This document shows positions 45,871-54,736 of a stretch of DNA of 64,000 nucleotides, piece after piece. The stretch lies in contig NZ_JACIEZ010000001.1 in the NCBI RefSeq assembly GCF_014197145.1, positions 682,001-746,000 of the forward strand, in the 5' to 3' direction. This DNA is from Gellertiella hungarica. Its GTDB lineage: Bacteria > Pseudomonadota > Alphaproteobacteria > Rhizobiales > Rhizobiaceae. Under the pieces are notes generated by a model. It had not been told where the DNA came from. It made no database searches and was given only the letters and a program-made list of their open reading frames with translations. The position numbers and the translations under genes were made by a program. The stretch's first letter is position 1, and each line of letters opens with the position of its first letter.

Positions 45871-47673
45871 ATGTCGGTCGCCAGCGATCTATCGGGTTAC
45901 AGCGATGCGATGGTGGTACTGGCCATTGCCGGTGTGGTCGTGCCGCTGATCCGGCGTCTGGGCGTCAATCCCATTCTCGGCTTCATCGGTCTGGGCGCCA
46001 TACTCGGGCCGCATGCCCTCGGCGGGCTGCTGCGCGAGATGCCGTTTCTGTCCTGGTTCGTGGTGGTCGATGTTCACAGGGTTGAGGGAATAGCCGAGCT
46101 GGGCATCGTCTTCCTTCTGTTCCTCATCGGTCTCGAGCTCTCCTTCGCGCGCCTCATGACCATGCGGCGGCTGGTCTTCGGGTTCGGATCGCTGCAGATC
46201 CTGCTTTCTCTCGGGCTGCTTGCCGGGCTGATGCGCCTTGGCGGCATCGAAACCACGCCGGCCATCATTCTCGGCGCATGCCTGGCGCTGTCCTCGACGG
46301 CCATCGTGATCGAACTCCTCTCCGAGCGCGGCAAGATGACGACGGCCACGGGGCGGGTCGGCTTCTCGGTGCTCCTCGCACAGGATATCGCCGTCATCCC
46401 GATCCTGCTCCTCATCGGTCTTCTGGCAAGCGGCGGCGGCGGAAGCCTGTCGGCGAGCATCGGGAAAGCCCTCGGACAGGCCACCGCTGCTCTCGTCGTG
46501 ATCGTCGTGGCCGGACGGTTCTTCATCCGGCCGCTTTTCCGGGTCGTGGCATCGCTCAAGTCGGCGGATGTCTTCCTGGCGACCGTTCTCTTCGTCGTGG
46601 TGGGCTCAGGCTTCGTGGCGGCGCTCTTTGGCATGTCGATGGCACTCGGCGCCTTCGTCGGCGGGCTGCTTCTTTCGGAGACCGAATATCGCAAGGCGGT
46701 CGAGGCGCTGATCGAGCCGTTCAAGGGCCTGCTGCTCGGGATGTTCTTCTTCACGGTCGGCATGAGCATCGATCTGTCCAGCGTGGTGGTAGCCCCCATG
46801 CTGCTCGCCTTCACCGTGCTTTCCATCATCATCGCCAAGACGGTGGTGGTGATGGGGCTCGGCCGTGCCTTCGGCATCTCGCGGGGCGCCAGCCTGGAGG
46901 CGGGCCTGCTGCTAGCCCCGAGCGGTGAATTCGCCTTCGTGGGGATCGGTGCGGCAACGGCCGCAGGGCTGGTCGATCCGGCGCTTTCCCGGGTGGCGCT
47001 CACATCCGTCGCGCTCACCATGGTGGCACTGCCCTTGCTTGCCGCCATCGGCCACCGCATCTCGGCCCGCCTGTCGCGCAAGCTTTCGGCGGAAACCCCG
47101 CCAGAACCGCCACCGGAAATGAAGGGCCATGCCATCGTCATCGGTCACGGCCGGGTCGGCAAGGTGGTGACGGGCATGCTGGAGCGCCACGGGATCCCCT
47201 TCCTCGCCGTCGAAGGCAATGCGGCGGAAGTGGCGCGCGACCGGCGCAATGGCCGGGACGTCTATTTCGGCGACGCGACCAACCCGGTCTTTCTCCATGC
47301 CTGCGGACTGGAGCAGGCAACGGCGGTTATCATCACCACAGGTGCGCGCGGAACCGTGGACCGCGTGACCGAAATCGTGCGGGGCATGCGCGAGGATCTT
47401 CCCGTCATTGCCCGCGCGACGGATGCAGCCCACGCCCGGCATCTCTACAAGATGGGCGTGACCGATGCGGTGCCCGAGACCATCGAGGCGAGTCTGCACC
47501 TCTCGGAGGCCACGCTTGTCGAGCTCGGTGTGCCGATGGGTCTCGTCATCGCCAGCATCCACGAGCGCCGCGACGAATTCCGCGCGGAGCTCAGGGAAAG
47601 TTCGGGCGGCCGCCCGATGCCCGGGGACCGGGCGCGCAACAAGCAGGCCGCCGCGACGACCGGCCGCGACTAG
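45871..47673 (+). CDS. CPA2-family cation:proton antiporter (Kef-like)
   Basis: 600 residues. About twelve membrane helices occupy residues ~10-390, with the CPA2 marks FLIGLELS near residue 88 and LAQDIAVIP near 170. A C-terminal RCK/TrkA-N domain (from ~415) has the nucleotide-binding motif VIGHGRVGKVV. Such proteins exchange K+ or Na+ for protons, gated by nucleotide binding to RCK. AAAGGACGG precedes the ATG. It is monocistronic and convergent with the zinc-finger/usp pair. Confidence 0.88.
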   Translation: MSVASDLSGYSDAMVVLAIAGVVVPLIRRLGVNPILGFIGLGAILGPHALGGLLREMPFLSWFVVVDVHRVEGIAELGIVFLLFLIGLELSFARLMTMRRLVFGFGSLQILLSLGLLAGLMRLGGIETTPAIILGACLALSSTAIVIELLSERGKMTTATGRVGFSVLLAQDIAVIPILLLIGLLASGGGGSLSASIGKALGQATAALVVIVVAGRFFIRPLFRVVASLKSADVFLATVLFVVVGSGFVAALFGMSMALGAFVGGLLLSETEYRKAVEALIEPFKGLLLGMFFFTVGMSIDLSSVVVAPMLLAFTVLSIIIAKTVVVMGLGRAFGISRGASLEAGLLLAPSGEFAFVGIGAATAAGLVDPALSRVALTSVALTMVALPLLAAIGHRISARLSRKLSAETPPEPPPEMKGHAIVIGHGRVGKVVTGMLERHGIPFLAVEGNAAEVARDRRNGRDVYFGDATNPVFLHACGLEQATAVIITTGARGTVDRVTEIVRGMREDLPVIARATDAAHARHLYKMGVTDAVPETIEASLHLSEATLVELGVPMGLVIASIHERRDEFRAELRESSGGRPMPGDRARNKQAAATTGRD

Positions 47674-47685
47674 CAGCATCCCCCC

Positions 47686-47715
47686 AAAAAAAGCGGCCGG
47701 TACAGGGACCGGCCG
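47686..47715 (-). terminator. Terminator of the usp/zinc-finger operon
   Basis: Perfect 8-bp stem (47694-47701 with 47708-47715). Seven A at 47686-47692 form the T-tract for minus-strand transcripts. Confidence 0.85.
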
Positions 47716-47747
47716 GGAGGAGGAGGGGATGGGCGCATGCCCGGCTT

Positions 47748-48065
47748 TCAGCCGGAGATGCATTCCTCGCACAGCGCCGCGTGCGGAACCGCCTCGAGCC
47801 GTGCTTCGGAAATCTGGCCGCCGCATTTCGGGCAGGTGCCGTAGGTGCCGGCCCTGATCCGCCCGATGGCGGCGTCGATCGCGGCCAGCTCCTTCTGGCC
47901 GACATCGCCCATTTCCTCGAGCACCTCGTCGTTCTCGCGCTGGATCGCCTGATCCTCGAGATCGCGATCCGCAGGCTGCTCGAGATCCGTCTCGATGCGG
48001 CCGAGCCGCTCGTTGAGCTCGCGCTTGCGGGCGAGAAGACGCTGTTCGAAATGGGCGATATCCAT
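47748..48065 (-). CDS. DksA/TraR-type zinc finger protein
   Basis: 105 residues: a coiled-coil-prone N-terminus (HFEQRLLARKRELNERLGRI) and a C4 zinc finger CPKCG...CEEC with C-x2-C-x17-C-x2-C spacing (residues ~81-103). Short DksA relatives bind the RNA polymerase secondary channel and modulate transcription in stress. The canonical acidic tip is not obvious, so it may be one of the anaerobic/stress-type short forms. AAGGAAAG precedes ATG 48065. It is second in an operon behind usp, under the FNR-type box. Confidence 0.85.
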   Translation of the reverse strand: MDIAHFEQRLLARKRELNERLGRIETDLEQPADRDLEDQAIQRENDEVLEEMGDVGQKELAAIDAAIGRIRAGTYGTCPKCGGQISEARLEAVPHAALCEECISG

Positions 48066-48132
48066 GATTGACTTTCCTTTCCATTCGGGAGGCGCGGCTC
48101 TGGCCGACGCCGGTAATCTGTGCCGCCCGCCG

Positions 48133-48543
48133 TCAGCGGTCGACGAGCACCGCGCAGGCGGCATGGCGAACCACGCGATCGGCGGTCGAGCCGAAGATGT
48201 AGTTCGACAGGTCCGGGCGATGCGAAGCGATAATGACGAGGTCCGCGGAATGTTCCTCGGCGGCGGCCAGGATTTCGCGGGCCGGCTGACCGGTGCGAAG
48301 TTCGATGTGGGCGCGACTGGCGCATTTGGCCTTGAGAGCCGTCAGCTTTTCCCGGGCTTCCTTCAGGGCGCCCTCGATGAGGCCGGTCGGCACGTCGATG
48401 GCGAGATAGGACGGCAGATCCTCAACCACGTTGAGGAGCACGATTTCGCCTTGCGGATCGGACAGCACCTCTGCCCGGTGAAGGATTGCCTCGCCGCGGT
48501 CCAGCTGGGCGATGTCCACGGGAACGAGGATCTTGCGATACAT
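48133..48543 (-). CDS. Universal stress protein (UspA family)
   Basis: 136 residues (138 if the ATG at 48549 is used; spacing from GGGAG favours 48543). The N-terminal strand MYRKILVPVD and the C-terminal segment YIFGSTADRVVRHAACAVLV fit UspA domains, but the full GxxG-(x9)-GS ATP loop is only partly kept, so nucleotide binding is uncertain. Proteins of this family are commonly induced under oxygen limitation in rhizobia. It is co-transcribed with the zinc-finger gene 67 bp downstream. Confidence 0.88.
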   Translation of the reverse strand: MYRKILVPVDIAQLDRGEAILHRAEVLSDPQGEIVLLNVVEDLPSYLAIDVPTGLIEGALKEAREKLTALKAKCASRAHIELRTGQPAREILAAAEEHSADLVIIASHRPDLSNYIFGSTADRVVRHAACAVLVDR

Positions 48544-48627
48544 GGCCATTTCTCCCTTTCCGGGTCGGCCGGTCGGCGGCTCGATCACCCGTTGCGGCGA
48601 GATTGGATCGCTTCGCTCCCCGCCGCA

Positions 48628-48641
48628 TTGATCAGGATCAA
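48628..48641. promoter_or_regulatory. Perfect FNR/FixK-type box upstream of usp
   Basis: TTGATCAGGATCAA is an exact match to the TTGAT-N4-ATCAA consensus bound by FNR, FixK and FnrN. It is 85-98 nt upstream of the usp ATG. A control by oxygen limitation is inferred. Confidence 0.8.
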
Positions 48642-48765
48642 GAATGGATGGGCCTGGAGAACGCGTTTGTTCACTTTCGCTGAACGGTTCTTCATGAATT
48701 TCCGGACTTCATGAAACGATCCTGTTGCGCCAAGTTACCGGGATGAACTCCGGGAGTATGTTTCC

Positions 48766-49641
48766 TTGACTGCTGTCTCTTCCATACCGACCTCCACCTT
48801 CGCCTTCGATCGGCCCGCCCATGTCGGGGAGACGCGTCTTGCTGTGCGCGATCTCGACCTGATCGTCCGCTACTACGAACAGATGATCGGCCTTGGCGTT
48901 CTGGAGCGCGGCGAGCATGGGGCCGTGCTGGGAGCAGGCGGCCAGCCCCTGCTTCATCTCCAATCGGGCAAGGACGTGCGGCCGGCACCGCAGCGCAGCT
49001 CCGGCCTTTTCCATACGGCGTTCCTTATGCCGGACCGGCAGGCGCTCGGCCGCTGGCTGGTTCATGCGGCCCATTCCGGCGTGCGCCTGGATGGCGCAGC
49101 GGATCACCTGGTCAGCGAGGCGATCTATCTCTCCGATCCCGAGGGCAACGGCATCGAGATCTATGCGGACCGTCCCCACGGGCGCTGGTCCTACGGCGCC
49201 GATGGAACGGTGGCCATGGACACGCTGCCTTTCGACCTGCAAGCCCTTTACGACGAAACGCCGAAGGATCGTTTCGGCGGCATGGATGATCGCGTCGCCA
49301 TCGGTCACCTGCATCTGAAGGTGGGCAATCTGCCGGATGCCGATGCCTTCTTCGAAAACGTCCTCGGACTGCGCAAGATGTGCACCTATCCCGGCGCGAG
49401 CTTCTATGCCACCGGCGGCTATCACCACCATGTGGCGGCCAATATCTGGCAGAGCCGGGGAACCGGCGCGCGGGAGGCCAATCAGGCGGGGCTTTCGCGC
49501 TACAGCCTGCACTTCAATGACAGGACCGCCTTCGAGGGCGTGAAGAATGCTCTTGATACGCTGGAGATCCCCACCGTGCGCGAGGGGAACGCCGTCCGCT
49601 TTACCGATCCATGGGGCATGGATGTGGTTCTGACGGCCTGA
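48766..49641 (+). CDS. VOC-superfamily protein, catechol-2,3-dioxygenase (CatE-like)
   Basis: 291 residues with two vicinal-oxygen-chelate modules: ETRLAVRDLDLIVRYYEQMI near residue 23 and IGHLHLKVGNLPDADAFF near 176. Metal-site candidates are His in the second module and Glu in GNGIEIYADRP near 127. The best-placed start is TTG 48766, which has CGGGAG nine nt before it; no in-frame ATG is suitable. The fold includes extradiol dioxygenases and glyoxalases; two-module proteins of this length are usually annotated CatE. Substrate unknown. Confidence 0.8.
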   Translation: MTAVSSIPTSTFAFDRPAHVGETRLAVRDLDLIVRYYEQMIGLGVLERGEHGAVLGAGGQPLLHLQSGKDVRPAPQRSSGLFHTAFLMPDRQALGRWLVHAAHSGVRLDGAADHLVSEAIYLSDPEGNGIEIYADRPHGRWSYGADGTVAMDTLPFDLQALYDETPKDRFGGMDDRVAIGHLHLKVGNLPDADAFFENVLGLRKMCTYPGASFYATGGYHHHVAANIWQSRGTGAREANQAGLSRYSLHFNDRTAFEGVKNALDTLEIPTVREGNAVRFTDPWGMDVVLTA

Positions 49642-49652
49642 CGGAACAGCAT

Positions 49653-50483
49653 TCAGTGGCCGGTCTTGCCGCCGGCCTCTTCAGCAGCATCGGCGAGGCG
49701 CACGAAGGTGACGCCGCGCGCCTTCAGCGCCAGGATGCCGCGCGCCACACCGGCACCTGCTGCCCGGTCCGGCTGGTTGATATGGGCAATGACCACCGCG
49801 CCATCGCGGGCGCCGGCGAGACGCTTTTCCGCCGTCGCCGCGGCGACGGAAGCGCCGTCGTCCCCGTTCAGGGAATAGCCTGCCACCCGATATCCCATGG
49901 TGCCGATCGCTTCCATCGCGGTCGGCGTGTAACGGGCCGTTGCGCCACGGAACCAGCGGGGGGCCGGAAATCCCGCCTTCTCCAGCGCATCGGCGCCGCC
50001 GGCAACCTCCGCTGCGACCGCGTCCGGAGAACCTGCCGCCCTGATCCCGTAAACGGTGCCCGGCCTGTCCACCGCAGGCACGTGCATGGCACCGTGGTTC
50101 TCGACCTCGAACAGGTCCGGGTTTGCCTTCAGCAGCGCTGCGGTATCCGGGTTGCGCTTCAGCCATCGGGCGGTCGCGAATATGGTTGCGGGAATACGGT
50201 TGGTAACCAGCACCGACAGGATGCGGTGGTCGGTCTTGCCGCTGCAGGCATCGAAGGTGAGGGCGACGCGAACGGGCGAACCGACCTCGGAGGAAAGCGC
50301 AAGCCGCGGCTCGACAAGGCCTTTCATCGTTGCCGCGCGTTTCGGCTCCGTCCCGGCAGCCGCGACGGATGCGCCCGGCCGCTCTCCGACGGGCGGTGCC
50401 GCGCCCACGGTTGCGGGCAGGATCGCGAGGAGGGCGGCAAGAAAGAGCGGTCGCATGGGAAGTCCGGAAAACGAAGCGGGCAT
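49653..50483 (-). CDS. Secreted polysaccharide deacetylase (NodB-like, TFDAC variant)
   Basis: About 276 residues. A signal sequence (RPLFLAALLAILPATVGA) leads to a carbohydrate esterase 4 domain. NodB motif 1 reads ALTFDACSGKTDHRI, with Asp followed by Ala instead of the usual TFDD, and motif 2 reads ENHGAMH with two His. Later motifs RWFRGATARYTP and VVIAHIN fit. Members remove N-acetyl groups from polysaccharides or peptidoglycan. The start could instead be ATG 50456, which gives a cleaner signal peptide but a poorer ribosome site. Upstream open frame to 51074 is a shadow. Confidence 0.8.
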   Translation of the reverse strand: MPASFSGLPMRPLFLAALLAILPATVGAAPPVGERPGASVAAAGTEPKRAATMKGLVEPRLALSSEVGSPVRVALTFDACSGKTDHRILSVLVTNRIPATIFATARWLKRNPDTAALLKANPDLFEVENHGAMHVPAVDRPGTVYGIRAAGSPDAVAAEVAGGADALEKAGFPAPRWFRGATARYTPTAMEAIGTMGYRVAGYSLNGDDGASVAAATAEKRLAGARDGAVVIAHINQPDRAAGAGVARGILALKARGVTFVRLADAAEEAGGKTGH

Positions 50484-50621
50484 TGGCGGTTCCATCGGCG
50501 CCAAATGTGATCGCAGCATGGCACAAAGGCATGAAGCGCGCGTGAAGCGGCAAAGACTTTCGGAAGACGAGCGAATCTGGTCTTTGCTCGTGGGAGCGCC
50601 GAAGGCAAAGGAGACACGGGC

Positions 50622-51125
50622 ATGAGTGGCAATCTGGTAATCCGCGAGGCCAGGGAGGCCGACCTGCCCGCAATCCTGGAGATCTATAACGACGCCGTGC
50701 GCGACACGACCGCGATCTTCAACGAGATCATCGTCGATCTCGACAACCGCCGCGCCTGGATGGCGGAGCGGCAGGGACGCGGCTTTCCGGTCCTCGTGGC
50801 CGAGCTCGATGGCCGCACCGTGGGCTATGCAAGCTATGGCGACTGGCGGCCCCATGACGGCTATCGCAATACCCGCGAGCACTCCATCTATGTGCATCAG
50901 GGCTGTCGCGGGCAGGGGATCGGCAAGGTGCTGCTCGAAGCCCTCATCGGGCGCGCCCGGGAGAACCGGGTGCATGTGCTGATCGGCTGCATCGAGGCGG
51001 GCAACAGCACCTCGATTGCGCTTCACACGCGGCTCGGCTTCCGGCTGGTCGGCACCTTCCGCGAGGTGGGCCACAAGTTCGGCCGCTGGCTGGACCTTGC
51101 CTGCGTGGAACTGGTTCTGGACTGA
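50622..51125 (+). CDS. GNAT N-acetyltransferase of the phosphinothricin/methionine-sulfoximine type
   Basis: 167 residues closely fitting the Pat/MddA group: IREAREADLPAILEIYNDAV at the start, TAIFNE near residue 31, YASYGDWRPHDGYRNTREHSIYV near 71, acetyl-CoA loop CRGQGIGKVLLEAL near 98, and VGHKFGRWLDL near 148. Enzymes of this group acetylate L-methionine sulfoximine, phosphinothricin or related amino acids, and many genomic members detoxify such compounds. AAAGGAGA precedes the ATG. Confidence 0.85.
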   Translation: MSGNLVIREAREADLPAILEIYNDAVRDTTAIFNEIIVDLDNRRAWMAERQGRGFPVLVAELDGRTVGYASYGDWRPHDGYRNTREHSIYVHQGCRGQGIGKVLLEALIGRARENRVHVLIGCIEAGNSTSIALHTRLGFRLVGTFREVGHKFGRWLDLACVELVLD

Positions 51126-51308
51126 ACATGTCAGCTCCTCCAGCCTCCGTCTGAAAACCGGTAAACTGCTTGCGCAATTCCGGCCACCTGCCGCTTCGTC
51201 CTTCTATGGCTTTCGTATGAGCCGTTGCGGCTTGCGCTTGGGGAAGGGCTCTGCCTAAACTCGTCCCACGGTAAAAGGGCAGGCAGACGATCAGGGGGAG
51301 GATCGCGC

Positions 51309-52601
51309 ATGGCATTCAGACCGGCAGCTGCTAAGGCGCGCGAGATCACTGCGGAGGAGGCAGCGAAGCTCGTCACGTCGGGCATGTGGATCGATTACGG
51401 CACGACGCTGGTGCAGCCCGATGCCTTCGATCGGGCCCTTGCCGCCCGCAAGGAAGAGTTGCGCGACGTCAAGATCCGCTCCTGCCTTTCGATGCGCCCG
51501 CGCGCGGTACTGGAGGCGGATCCGGAGGGCGAGCACTTCCACTGGTTCTCGATCCATTTCTCCGGCTATGACCGGAAGAAACACGATGCGGGCATCGCGC
51601 ATTACCTCCCCGTCAATCTGGGGGAGATACCCGACTACTACCGCCGTTTCGTCGAACCCGTTGACATTGTCGTCTTCAAGACCTGCCGGATGGACGAAAA
51701 CGGCTATTTCAATTTTTCTGCTGCCAATCTGTGGCACCGGGCCGTCATCGAGCGCGCGCGCTGCGTGATCGTGGAGGTCACGGACGGCAATCCCTATGCC
51801 ATGGGGGAGACGAACGGCATCCACCTGCGCGAGGTGGACTATATCATCCAGGGCGACAACCAGCCTGCGCCGGAGCTTCCCAATCCGCCGCCCACGGAGG
51901 CTGATCTTGCCGTCGGCAGGCTCATAGCAGCCGAAATCGGCGATGGCTCCGGCCTTCAGATCGGCATCGGCGGCATGCCGAATGCGGTGGCTGCGGCGCT
52001 GCGCGAATCCGGCGCCCGCGATCTCGGCGTCCACACCGAGATGATGACCGACGGCTTGCTCTCGCTGTACGAGGCGGGGCTCATCACCGGCACGCGCAAA
52101 TCGCTCCATGCCCGCAAGGTCGCCTATTCCTTCGCGCTCGGATCGAAAAAGCTCTACGACGCCATACACCGCAATCCGGATTTCTGGTGCTGCCCGGTGG
52201 AGCAGACCAACCTGCCGCACAACATCATGCGCAACGACCGCGTCGTGGCGATCAACAACACCACCCAGATAGACCTGCAAGGCCAGGCCGCTTCCGAAAC
52301 GGATGGGCACCGGCACATCTCGGGGACCGGAGGCCAGTTGCAGTTCGTCCGTGGAGCCTATGCGTCTTCGGGCGGGAAGAGCTTCATCTGCCTCTCCTCC
52401 ACCTACGACAAGAAGGGTCTTCCTTCCGGTGCGGGAGTGCCCGAAGCACTCATCCGCCTTGCCGACATGTGCCGCTCCCATAGCGTCTCGCGCTTCTCCG
52501 GCATATGTCAAACGTCAATAAACTCCGCGACTTATCGCCCATCTTTCGATTTTTCCCGCAGCGATTTCAAGCATCGATTCAAGCGCCTTTTCAGGGATTG
52601 A
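51309..52601 (+). CDS. Acetyl-CoA hydrolase/4-hydroxybutyrate CoA-transferase family protein with aberrant C-terminus
   Basis: 430 residues as read. Residues 1-370 follow the family well (GIGGMPNAVAAAL near 220, HTEMMTDGLL near 241, GGQLQFVRGAY near 338, SFICLSSTYDKKG at 358-370). After Gly370 the sequence departs: the expected SRIVP...TEYG...HPDFR region is absent in all frames and is replaced by about 60 unrelated residues ending in FKRLFRD. The tail overlaps the end of the convergent, frameshifted transporter gene by 11 nt. The protein probably lacks function or is a recombination product. GGGGAGG precedes ATG 51309. Confidence 0.7.
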   Translation: MAFRPAAAKAREITAEEAAKLVTSGMWIDYGTTLVQPDAFDRALAARKEELRDVKIRSCLSMRPRAVLEADPEGEHFHWFSIHFSGYDRKKHDAGIAHYLPVNLGEIPDYYRRFVEPVDIVVFKTCRMDENGYFNFSAANLWHRAVIERARCVIVEVTDGNPYAMGETNGIHLREVDYIIQGDNQPAPELPNPPPTEADLAVGRLIAAEIGDGSGLQIGIGGMPNAVAAALRESGARDLGVHTEMMTDGLLSLYEAGLITGTRKSLHARKVAYSFALGSKKLYDAIHRNPDFWCCPVEQTNLPHNIMRNDRVVAINNTTQIDLQGQAASETDGHRHISGTGGQLQFVRGAYASSGGKSFICLSSTYDKKGLPSGAGVPEALIRLADMCRSHSVSRFSGICQTSINSATYRPSFDFSRSDFKHRFKRLFRD

Positions 52602-53564
52602 CAAGCGGTTCCTCGACGGCGCGCCGACGGGCGACCTGTCTTTCGCGCCAGAGAATGAAGAGGCCCGAGGCGATGATGATCGCGATGCCGGTCCAGGTCA
52701 GCGCATCGGGGAACTCGCCGAAGATGAACCAGCCGAAGAAGGTCGCGCAGACGATTTCGAAATACTGCAGCGGGGCCAGCGTGGACGCCGGCGCGTCCCG
52801 GTAGGCATAGACGGCAAACATTCCCGATACGCTGGCGGCGATGCCGACACCGAGCGTCATCGCAAATCCCCTTGTGTCCGGCCAGACGGGATCGATCAGG
52901 TCGGAACCCGTGCCATTGCCGAAGAACAGAAGGATCCCGCAGACCACCGCGCCCCAGAATGCGGTCTGCAACTGCATGGCCCAGGGATCTTCCCGGTGGG
53001 CGAGCACCCGCGTCATCAGCGCGAAGACGGCAACGCCGAAGGCGCAGACAACAGGCAGAAGGGCCACGGCGCCCAGATGCTCGAAGCTCGGCCGGATGAT
53101 CAGCATCGCGCCGGCAAAGCCGACGGCACAGGCCGTGTAGCGCCGCCAGCCGATGGTTTCCTTGAGGAAGATGCCGCCGAGAATCGTCAGGATGATGGTT
53201 CCACGAAGAAGATGGCGATGGCATCGGCCAGGGCCATGGCGCGCAGCGCCGTCACGAAGCTGATCATGCTGACGGCGAGAATGATGCCCCGCATCATGTG
53301 CATGGCGGTGTTGCGCCAGTTCATCTCGCGCAGCGTACCCCGCCAGAGCACGAGCGGCAGCATCAGCAGCGTCTGGTAGACGAAGCGCAGCGCAGAGACT
53401 TCCGCCGGCGGGATGGTCGCGGCAGACAGCTTGGAGAACACGTCGATCAGCGGGGCGATGAATACGGAGATGATCATCAGGATCATTCCCAGACGCACGT
53501 TGTCGCTCCGGACCGACCCGCGGCTCTTGGTGGTCAGATGTCTGGCATCGTCGGCAGCGTCCAT
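52591..53564 (-). pseudogene. DMT/EamA-family transporter, frameshifted
   Basis: The N-terminal part (start ATG 53564, ACGAGG upstream) reads as a DMT permease up to AIAIFFVEP, then hits a stop in ...PSS at about 53187. The following frame restores the expected continuation (ILTILGGIFLKETIGWRRYTA) and runs through MLIIRPSFEHLG to VEEPLVNP at 52591. One base is missing within GAACC-ATCATCCTG near 53199. Joined, the two halves give about 323 residues and ten membrane helices, a full-length EamA protein. It is either a real mutation or a sequencing error in one homopolymer-poor position. Confidence 0.8.
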
Positions 53565-53602
53565 GGTCCGGCCTCGTTCCTGTTGCCTGCGCCTGCCGGC
53601 GG

Positions 53603-54529
53603 TCAGGTGGTTATCCGTCCGCACCAGGAAATGAAGTTGCGGAGAGCGACCTGTGCGCCGATGTCGTTCAGCGTCTCGTGCCGCGCATCCTGATATATCT
53701 CACGGGTGATACGGGAAAACCCCGATTTTTTCAAATGATTTGCAAGCCAGTCTATCGCCTTGCCGCCGTTGGTGGCCGGATCCTGCCCGCCGCCCACGAG
53801 ATTGAACGGCATGGTGCGGGGCAGCCGGGTGATCCAGCGTTTCTGCGGAGCGCGGAAGGTGAGGGCGAAGATGTCCTGCCACAGGGAGACGCTGGCATCG
53901 AAGCCGCAGAGCGGATCGGCCATATAGGCGTCCACTTCCGCGGGGATGTTGCTCAGCCAGTCGAAGAGTGTCCTGTGCCCGGCAATGGCCTTGCCCCAGG
54001 CCTGAAAGGTGAGTTTCGGCAAGAGCGCGCTCGGCACGTCCGAGCCCAGCAGCATCTTTTCCGCCGCAAGCACCACCTGCGCGGCGCGGCCCGCCAGCCC
54101 GACGTTGAAGTTGCTGTTCCAGACCGCGACGCCCGCGAAGCTCTCCGGATGGGTCACGGCGGTGTTGAGGCTGATCAGCCCGCCCATGGAGTGGCCGAAG
54201 AGGATCAGGGGCAGCCCCGGATGCCGTTCCTCCGCCAGGGCGCGCATGGCCATGACGTCCTCGATGACGGCCGTGACACCCTCCTGCCGGGCGAAGCGCC
54301 CGAGAGGAGCATCCGGAGCGGTCGTTTCGCCATGGCCGCGATGGTCATGGGCATAGGCATGATAGCCCGCAGCCGAAAGGGCGGCAGCGAAGCGCCGGTA
54401 GCGTTTCGAATGTTCGGCAAGTCCGTGACACACCAGAACGATACCTCGCGCGGTGCCTGCCGCCGGCTCGTGGTGATAGGCGAGGCGGGCACCGGTCGGG
54501 CTTTTCAGGAAGCGGGTCTCGGCAAACAT
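53603..54529 (-). CDS. Alpha/beta hydrolase, monoacylglycerol lipase/lysophospholipase type
   Basis: 308 residues. The catalytic triad is visible: Ser in GHSMGG (near residue 114), Asp in GGGQDPATN (near 249) and His in DARHETLND (near 281). An early HGLAEHSKRY motif (near 35) marks the PldB/monoacylglycerol lipase group. It would cleave lysophospholipids or monoglycerides. It reads into the frameshifted transporter gene 38 bp downstream and may be co-transcribed with it. Confidence 0.87.
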   Translation of the reverse strand: MFAETRFLKSPTGARLAYHHEPAAGTARGIVLVCHGLAEHSKRYRRFAAALSAAGYHAYAHDHRGHGETTAPDAPLGRFARQEGVTAVIEDVMAMRALAEERHPGLPLILFGHSMGGLISLNTAVTHPESFAGVAVWNSNFNVGLAGRAAQVVLAAEKMLLGSDVPSALLPKLTFQAWGKAIAGHRTLFDWLSNIPAEVDAYMADPLCGFDASVSLWQDIFALTFRAPQKRWITRLPRTMPFNLVGGGQDPATNGGKAIDWLANHLKKSGFSRITREIYQDARHETLNDIGAQVALRNFISWCGRITT

Positions 54530-54736
54530 CTCAGTGGCTCCGGATTGGCTTTGCGGTCAAAGGAAGCGGATTCGCGTGCCGACTGCAATCACCCTTGCCG
54601 AAAGCGCCCGGAATGCCGGCTTCCGCACCCGAAAAGCAGCGTATGGACGGGTGCCGCGCCATTGCTCCGGCGGAGCATTTCGCCTACATAGCGCGCAACG
54701 TCTTTTCCCTTACATGCGCACGGAGCACATAGGTCT

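Noticed and set aside
49653..51074. Extended 473-codon frame for the polysaccharide deacetylase
   Set aside because: The extension is antisense to the GNAT gene and would place the signal peptide in mid-protein; internal ATGs at 50483 or 50456 fit secretion.
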